This document shows, one piece after another, positions 11,977-14,264 of a DNA stretch of 14,264 nt; positions within the stretch are counted from its first letter, which is position 1, and each line of letters starts with the position of its first letter. Below the pieces are notes generated by a model that was given only the letters and a program-made list of their open reading frames with translations, had not been told where the DNA came from and made no database searches. The stretch spans positions 1 through 14,264 of the forward strand of contig JAWOJB010000057.1 of NCBI GenBank assembly GCA_046484325.1, in the 5' to 3' direction. The stretch is from JAWOJB01 sp046484325. Lineage in GTDB: Bacteria > Actinomycetota > Acidimicrobiia > Spongiisociales > ZC4RG35. Both the position numbers and the translations under genes were made by a program.

Positions 11977-12555
11977 TCAGCGGGGGGCTCGGCCCAACCC
12001 GTAGAACTCGGGATTCGGGCGGAGGTCCAGGAGATGGGCCATCCGGTTGGAGAGGGCGAAGAGCGCCGTGATCATCCCGATATCCCAGACGTCCTCGTCG
12101 GAGAACCCCTGCCGGGCCAGCTCATCGAGATCCGGGGGCTCGATGGCCTCCGGTGTGCGGGCCAGCTTCACGGCGAAGCGGAGCATCGCCCGCTGGCGCC
12201 CGGTGACAGGAGCCGTCCGCCAGTTGGCGGCGATCTGGTCGGCGAGCTCGGGATCCTTGGCCCGGACCCGCAGGATGGCGCCGTGGGCGACCACGCAGTA
12301 GAGGCAGTCGTTGGCCGCGCTCGTGGCCACGACGATCATCTCCCGCTCGGCCTTGGTGAGGCCCGAGTCCCGTTCCATGAGGGCATCGTGGTAGTCGACG
12401 AAGGCTCGCAGCTCGGCCGGTCGGTGCACCAAGGCCAGGAACACGTTGGGCACGAAGCCCGAGCGCTCGGCGATCGGGCCGATCCGCGCCCGTAGATCCT
12501 CGGGCATGTCCTCCAATCTGCCCACCGGGAACCGGCTCACCTTGTCCTCGGTCAT
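11977..12555 (-). CDS. AhpD-like / carboxymuconolactone decarboxylase-family peroxidase-related protein
   Basis: The 192-residue all-helical protein carries the AhpD-type redox motif NDCLYCVVAHGA with C84-x2-C87-x3-H91, preceded by the helix LTKAEREMIVVATSAA. The overall length and the segment RFAVKLARTPEAI...LARQGFSDEDVWDIGMITALFALSNRMAHLL fit the 'uncharacterized peroxidase-related' branch of the CMD superfamily and not the shorter gamma-CMD enzymes. It probably reduces peroxides or serves as a thiol-disulfide partner in the cytosol; the physiological reductant is unknown. The start is ATG 12555 with GGAGGAG 5 nt upstream; the longer open frame extending 5' overlaps the divergent gene and is not credible. 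Its promoter region is shared with the TlpA-like gene. Confidence 0.87.
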   Translation of the reverse strand: MTEDKVSRFPVGRLEDMPEDLRARIGPIAERSGFVPNVFLALVHRPAELRAFVDYHDALMERDSGLTKAEREMIVVATSAANDCLYCVVAHGAILRVRAKDPELADQIAANWRTAPVTGRQRAMLRFAVKLARTPEAIEPPDLDELARQGFSDEDVWDIGMITALFALSNRMAHLLDLRPNPEFYGLGRAPR

Positions 12556-12602
12556 CGCAGCTCCTCCAGGCACGACCTCACCGCACGCTACCCGACCGCG
12601 GA

Positions 12603-12630
12603 GTTCGGGAGGGCTGCCACACTCCCGAAC
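12603..12630. promoter_or_regulatory. Perfect 9-bp dyad abutting the TlpA-like start codon
   Basis: GTTCGGGAG (12603-12611), a 10-bp spacer and CTCCCGAAC (12622-12630) form an exact inverted repeat that ends at the base before the ATG at 12631. It covers a possible -10 (CACACT, 12618-12623; 7 nt before the ATG). It sits in the 75-bp divergent region between two redox genes, as expected for an operator. An RNA hairpin at the extreme 5' end is the alternative. Confidence 0.5.
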
Positions 12631-13113
12631 ATGCGAACCGCCCTCGCCTTCCTGATCGCCGCCGCCGTCGGGCTGGTCGCCTGCTCGGCCGGTCCCGAGC
12701 CGGGAGCGATCGATCGGGTCGACCTCCCCGACGTGGAGACCGAGGCGTTCCTCGCCATGCTGGAGGGCTCGGATCGGCCGGCCGTGGTCAACGTGTGGGC
12801 ATCCTGGTGCCTGCCGTGTCGCTCCGAGGCGCCGCTCCTGGCCGCCGCCCACCGGGCCTGGGGGGAGGAGGTTCGGTTCGTCGGTGTGGCCGTCCAGGAC
12901 GATCGCAGCTCCGCCGCCGCCTTCGTCGAGGAGTTTGGCCTGGGATTCGAGCAGTGGTTCGACCCCGGTCGGCGGGTGCCGGCCGCTCTGGGCGGGGTGG
13001 GGGTCCCCATCACCTACTTCGTAGCCTCCGACGGCACGGTCGTCCGGATCCACTCGGGGATCATCGACGAGCGCTCCCTCGCCCTGGGCATCGACGAGCT
13101 CGTCGGGACCTGA
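12631..13113 (+). CDS. TlpA/ResA-like thioredoxin-fold lipoprotein
   Basis: The 160-residue protein starts MRTALAFLIAAAVGLVAC, a signal peptide with a lipobox (LVAC) and C18 as the acylated cysteine. The mature domain is thioredoxin-like, with the active site WASWCLPCRSEAP (57-69; C60, C63) and the cis-proline P126 in GVGVPITYF. Such proteins act outside the membrane as thiol reductants, for example in cytochrome c maturation or protection of secreted proteins. The WCLPC dipeptide is less common than the WCxPC variants with Gly, Glu or Val, so the exact partner cannot be inferred. No Shine-Dalgarno motif precedes the ATG. The gene is followed 2 bp later by an Lgt-like membrane protein gene, which suggests an operon. 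Confidence 0.9.
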   Translation: MRTALAFLIAAAVGLVACSAGPEPGAIDRVDLPDVETEAFLAMLEGSDRPAVVNVWASWCLPCRSEAPLLAAAHRAWGEEVRFVGVAVQDDRSSAAAFVEEFGLGFEQWFDPGRRVPAALGGVGVPITYFVASDGTVVRIHSGIIDERSLALGIDELVGT

Positions 13114-13115
13114 GC

Positions 13116-13802
13116 GTGGAGCCGACCCTGCTGTGGGCGGCCCTCACCGGTGTCGGTTCTGCGTGGCTCGTGCTGCGGGTGCCCCGCGTCCGGAGTCGGC
13201 TCCCGGCCTCGCTGGAGCGGCCGCTCGACCTGCTGGTGGGCGCGGCGGCCGTGGGTCTCCTCACCGGGAGGCTGGCTGCCATGGTCCGGAGTGGAACCAG
13301 TCCTTTGACCGACCCGCTCGACGTCCTGGCGGTGCGGGGCGGGGTGGACACCGGCTTCGCCGCCCTCGGAGCCATCGCCGCTCTCGTGCTGGCGAGCCGG
13401 CGCGACCTCCCTGCCTCGATGGACGCCCTCGCCCCGGCGGCGGTGGCAGGGATCGCCGGCTGGCATGCCGGCTGTGTCTGGAGGGGGGCCTGCCTCGGTG
13501 CGAGGTCCGATCTCCCGTGGGCGTGGGCCGCGGCGGGCTCGGACGTGACCCGGCACCCGGTCGAGCTCTACACCGCCGTCCTGCTCGGGCTGGCTGCGGC
13601 GGGCATGACCCTGCTGCCGGCCCGCCGATGGCTGGCGTCGGGAGCGGCGCTCGCCGCCGTCGCCGGTGTCCGGCTGCTCACCGAGTCGATGCGGCCGAGC
13701 ATCCTCGGCGGCCCTGTCGCCTGGTACGCGGCGGGCGTGGTCGTGGGGATGGGGATGGTCGTCTGGTCGCTGGCCGCCGGAGCCGCCACCAACCGGCCGT
13801 AG
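13116..13802 (+). CDS. Divergent Lgt-family (prolipoprotein diacylglyceryl transferase-like) membrane protein
   Basis: The 228-residue polytopic protein has about six hydrophobic segments. It keeps the order of Lgt landmarks in weakened form: VRGGVDTGFAALGA (~73-86, where Lgt has its HGG loop), GWHAGCVWRGACLG (115-128, where Lgt has GR-x-GN-F-x-N-GE), LPW (133-135), RHPVELY (146-152), and RLLTESMRP (186-194, like the Lgt R-x2-E-x2-R end). Residues essential in true Lgt are changed: the HGG His is absent and the GR Arg is His117. It is shorter than typical Lgt (~260-300). I read it as an Lgt-superfamily paralogue of unknown reaction, not the main lipoprotein-modifying enzyme. The start is GTG 13116, 2 bp after the stop of a TlpA-like lipoprotein gene, so the two are probably co-transcribed. 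Confidence 0.7.
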   Translation: MEPTLLWAALTGVGSAWLVLRVPRVRSRLPASLERPLDLLVGAAAVGLLTGRLAAMVRSGTSPLTDPLDVLAVRGGVDTGFAALGAIAALVLASRRDLPASMDALAPAAVAGIAGWHAGCVWRGACLGARSDLPWAWAAAGSDVTRHPVELYTAVLLGLAAAGMTLLPARRWLASGAALAAVAGVRLLTESMRPSILGGPVAWYAAGVVVGMGMVVWSLAAGAATNRP

Positions 13803-13805
13803 ACT
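13800..13805 (+). promoter_or_regulatory. Candidate -10 (TAGACT) for the saccharopine dehydrogenase-like gene
   Basis: TAGACT overlaps the stop codon of the Lgt-like gene and lies 37 nt before the next ATG. This predicts a leader of about 30 nt containing GAGGTGG just before the start. No -35 is identified. Confidence 0.4.
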
Positions 13806-13842
13806 CGAGAGCCGTCCAGGAGCTGCGAAGGCCGAGGTGGAC

Positions 13843-14264
13843 ATGGCACGGATCTCCAAGGTAGTGGTCGCCGGCCTCGGTGAGGTGGGCGAGCCCGTCG
13901 CCCGGTTCCTCACGGAGGCCGGATTCGACGTGGTGGGCTGCACTCTGGAGCCTGACGGCCATTCCGATCTCGACGTGAGACTCTGCGACGTGTCCGACCC
14001 GGAGGCCCTGAGCGAGCTCCTCGCCGATGCCGACGCCGTCGTCTCGTGTCTGCCGTTCCATCGCAACCTCCCGGTCGCCGAGGCGGCCGCCGCCACCGGG
14101 TGCCACTACTTCGACCTCACCGAGGACGTGGAGGTGAGCCGGAGGGTCGGTGACCTGGCGGATCACGCCGAGGTGCTCTTCGCCCCCCAGTGCGGTCTCG
14201 CCCCCGGGTTCATCGCCATCGCCGGGGCTGCGGTCGCGGCACGATTCGACCGGCTGCGCAGCAT
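13843..14264 (+). CDS. Saccharopine dehydrogenase-like NAD(P)-binding oxidoreductase, 3' truncated
   Basis: About 140 codons are visible before the window ends. The N-terminus VVVAGLGEVGEPVARFL (~7-23) is a Rossmann G-x-G-x2-G dinucleotide loop. It is followed by ADAVVSCLPFHRNLPVAEAA, CHYFDLTEDVEVSRRV, and APQCGLAPGFIAIAG. These are typical of the saccharopine-dehydrogenase NADP-binding family, particularly the short bacterial lysine-dehydrogenase-like members (~350-400 residues). The enzymes act on amino-acid-derived imines such as lysine or spermidine derivatives; the substrate cannot be read from this portion. The start is ATG 13843, supported by GAGGTGG upstream and by the immediate Rossmann strand. 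Confidence 0.82.
   Translation, partial: MARISKVVVAGLGEVGEPVARFLTEAGFDVVGCTLEPDGHSDLDVRLCDVSDPEALSELLADADAVVSCLPFHRNLPVAEAAAATGCHYFDLTEDVEVSRRVGDLADHAEVLFAPQCGLAPGFIAIAGAAVAARFDRLRS

Noticed and set aside
12603..12630. The GTTCGGGAG/CTCCCGAAC dyad read as a second LexA box.
   Set aside because: The half-sites are in the opposite order with a 10-bp spacer; a LexA box needs GAAC-N4-GTTC.
13014..14096. Minus-strand frame of 360 codons opposite the Lgt-like and saccharopine dehydrogenase-like genes.
   Set aside because: No domain similarity and it crosses a clear intergenic promoter of the plus-strand genes.
1..14264. CRISPR arrays, tRNA or rRNA genes, insertion sequences, phage or defence genes.
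   Set aside because: No spaced direct-repeat arrays, cloverleaf sequences, transposase or phage motifs, or terminal inverted repeats were seen on either strand.

Overview
Apart from its first ~175 bases, the window is one continuous, very GC-rich, gene-dense stretch. It fits a high-GC actinobacterium; an uncultured member of the Acidimicrobiia or a related class is a guess from gene content only. Supporting signs are a DnaQ-like exonuclease fused to a UvrC-like nuclease, a p97-type AAA+ ATPase of the mycobacterial Rv0435c/Msm0858 kind, a Gram-positive type LexA box, several TANNNT -10 elements 6-9 nt before a GTG start (leaderless-type expression), and long antisense open frames caused by base composition. 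Bases 1 to about 175 are strikingly AT-rich and encode, on the minus strand, a piece of a clostridial-type Tex protein. They join the actinobacterial sequence inside the 3' end of an rlmB-type methyltransferase gene, which looks like a chimeric assembly or foreign read at the contig end.

Layout. 176-247 (+): last codons of a SpoU/RlmB rRNA methyltransferase. 249-467 or 560 (-): small two-CxxC zinc-ribbon protein. 587-2218 (+): exonuclease/GIY-YIG/UvrC fusion with a perfect LexA box in its promoter. 2246-4324 (+): p97-like AAA+ ATPase, translationally coupled to an easily missed 40-residue single-pass membrane peptide (4321-4443). 4457-5677 (-): acyl-CoA dehydrogenase. 5739-6452 (-): hisA. Divergent from hisA is an operon 6529-11546 (+) of yerC-like TrpR-family regulator, hisG, hisD, hisB, hisH, hisF and fused hisIE, with every junction overlapping.

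After the his operon come a small cysteine-rich TRASH-like protein whose frame is apparently broken at a run of seven Cs (11621-11918), a perfect 18-bp hairpin between convergent genes (11915-11953), an AhpD-like protein (11977-12555, -), a divergently transcribed TlpA-like lipoprotein (12631-13113, +), a divergent Lgt-family membrane protein (13116-13802, +), and the start of a saccharopine-dehydrogenase-like oxidoreductase cut by the window end (13843-14264, +).

How the genes fit together. hisA plus the operon encode most of the PRPP-to-histidine route; hisC and a histidinol-phosphatase are absent from this window. The TrpR-family gene at the head of the operon, with an 8-bp-periodic array in the shared hisA/operon promoter, suggests local feedback control of histidine synthesis. 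The exonuclease-UvrC fusion is probably SOS-induced. The AhpD-like and TlpA-like genes share a divergent promoter region holding a perfect 9-bp dyad, suggesting joint regulation of two thiol-redox proteins. The most novel-looking items are the AAA+ ATPase with a degenerate first ring plus its coupled membrane peptide, the YerC/his arrangement, and the broken TRASH-like gene.
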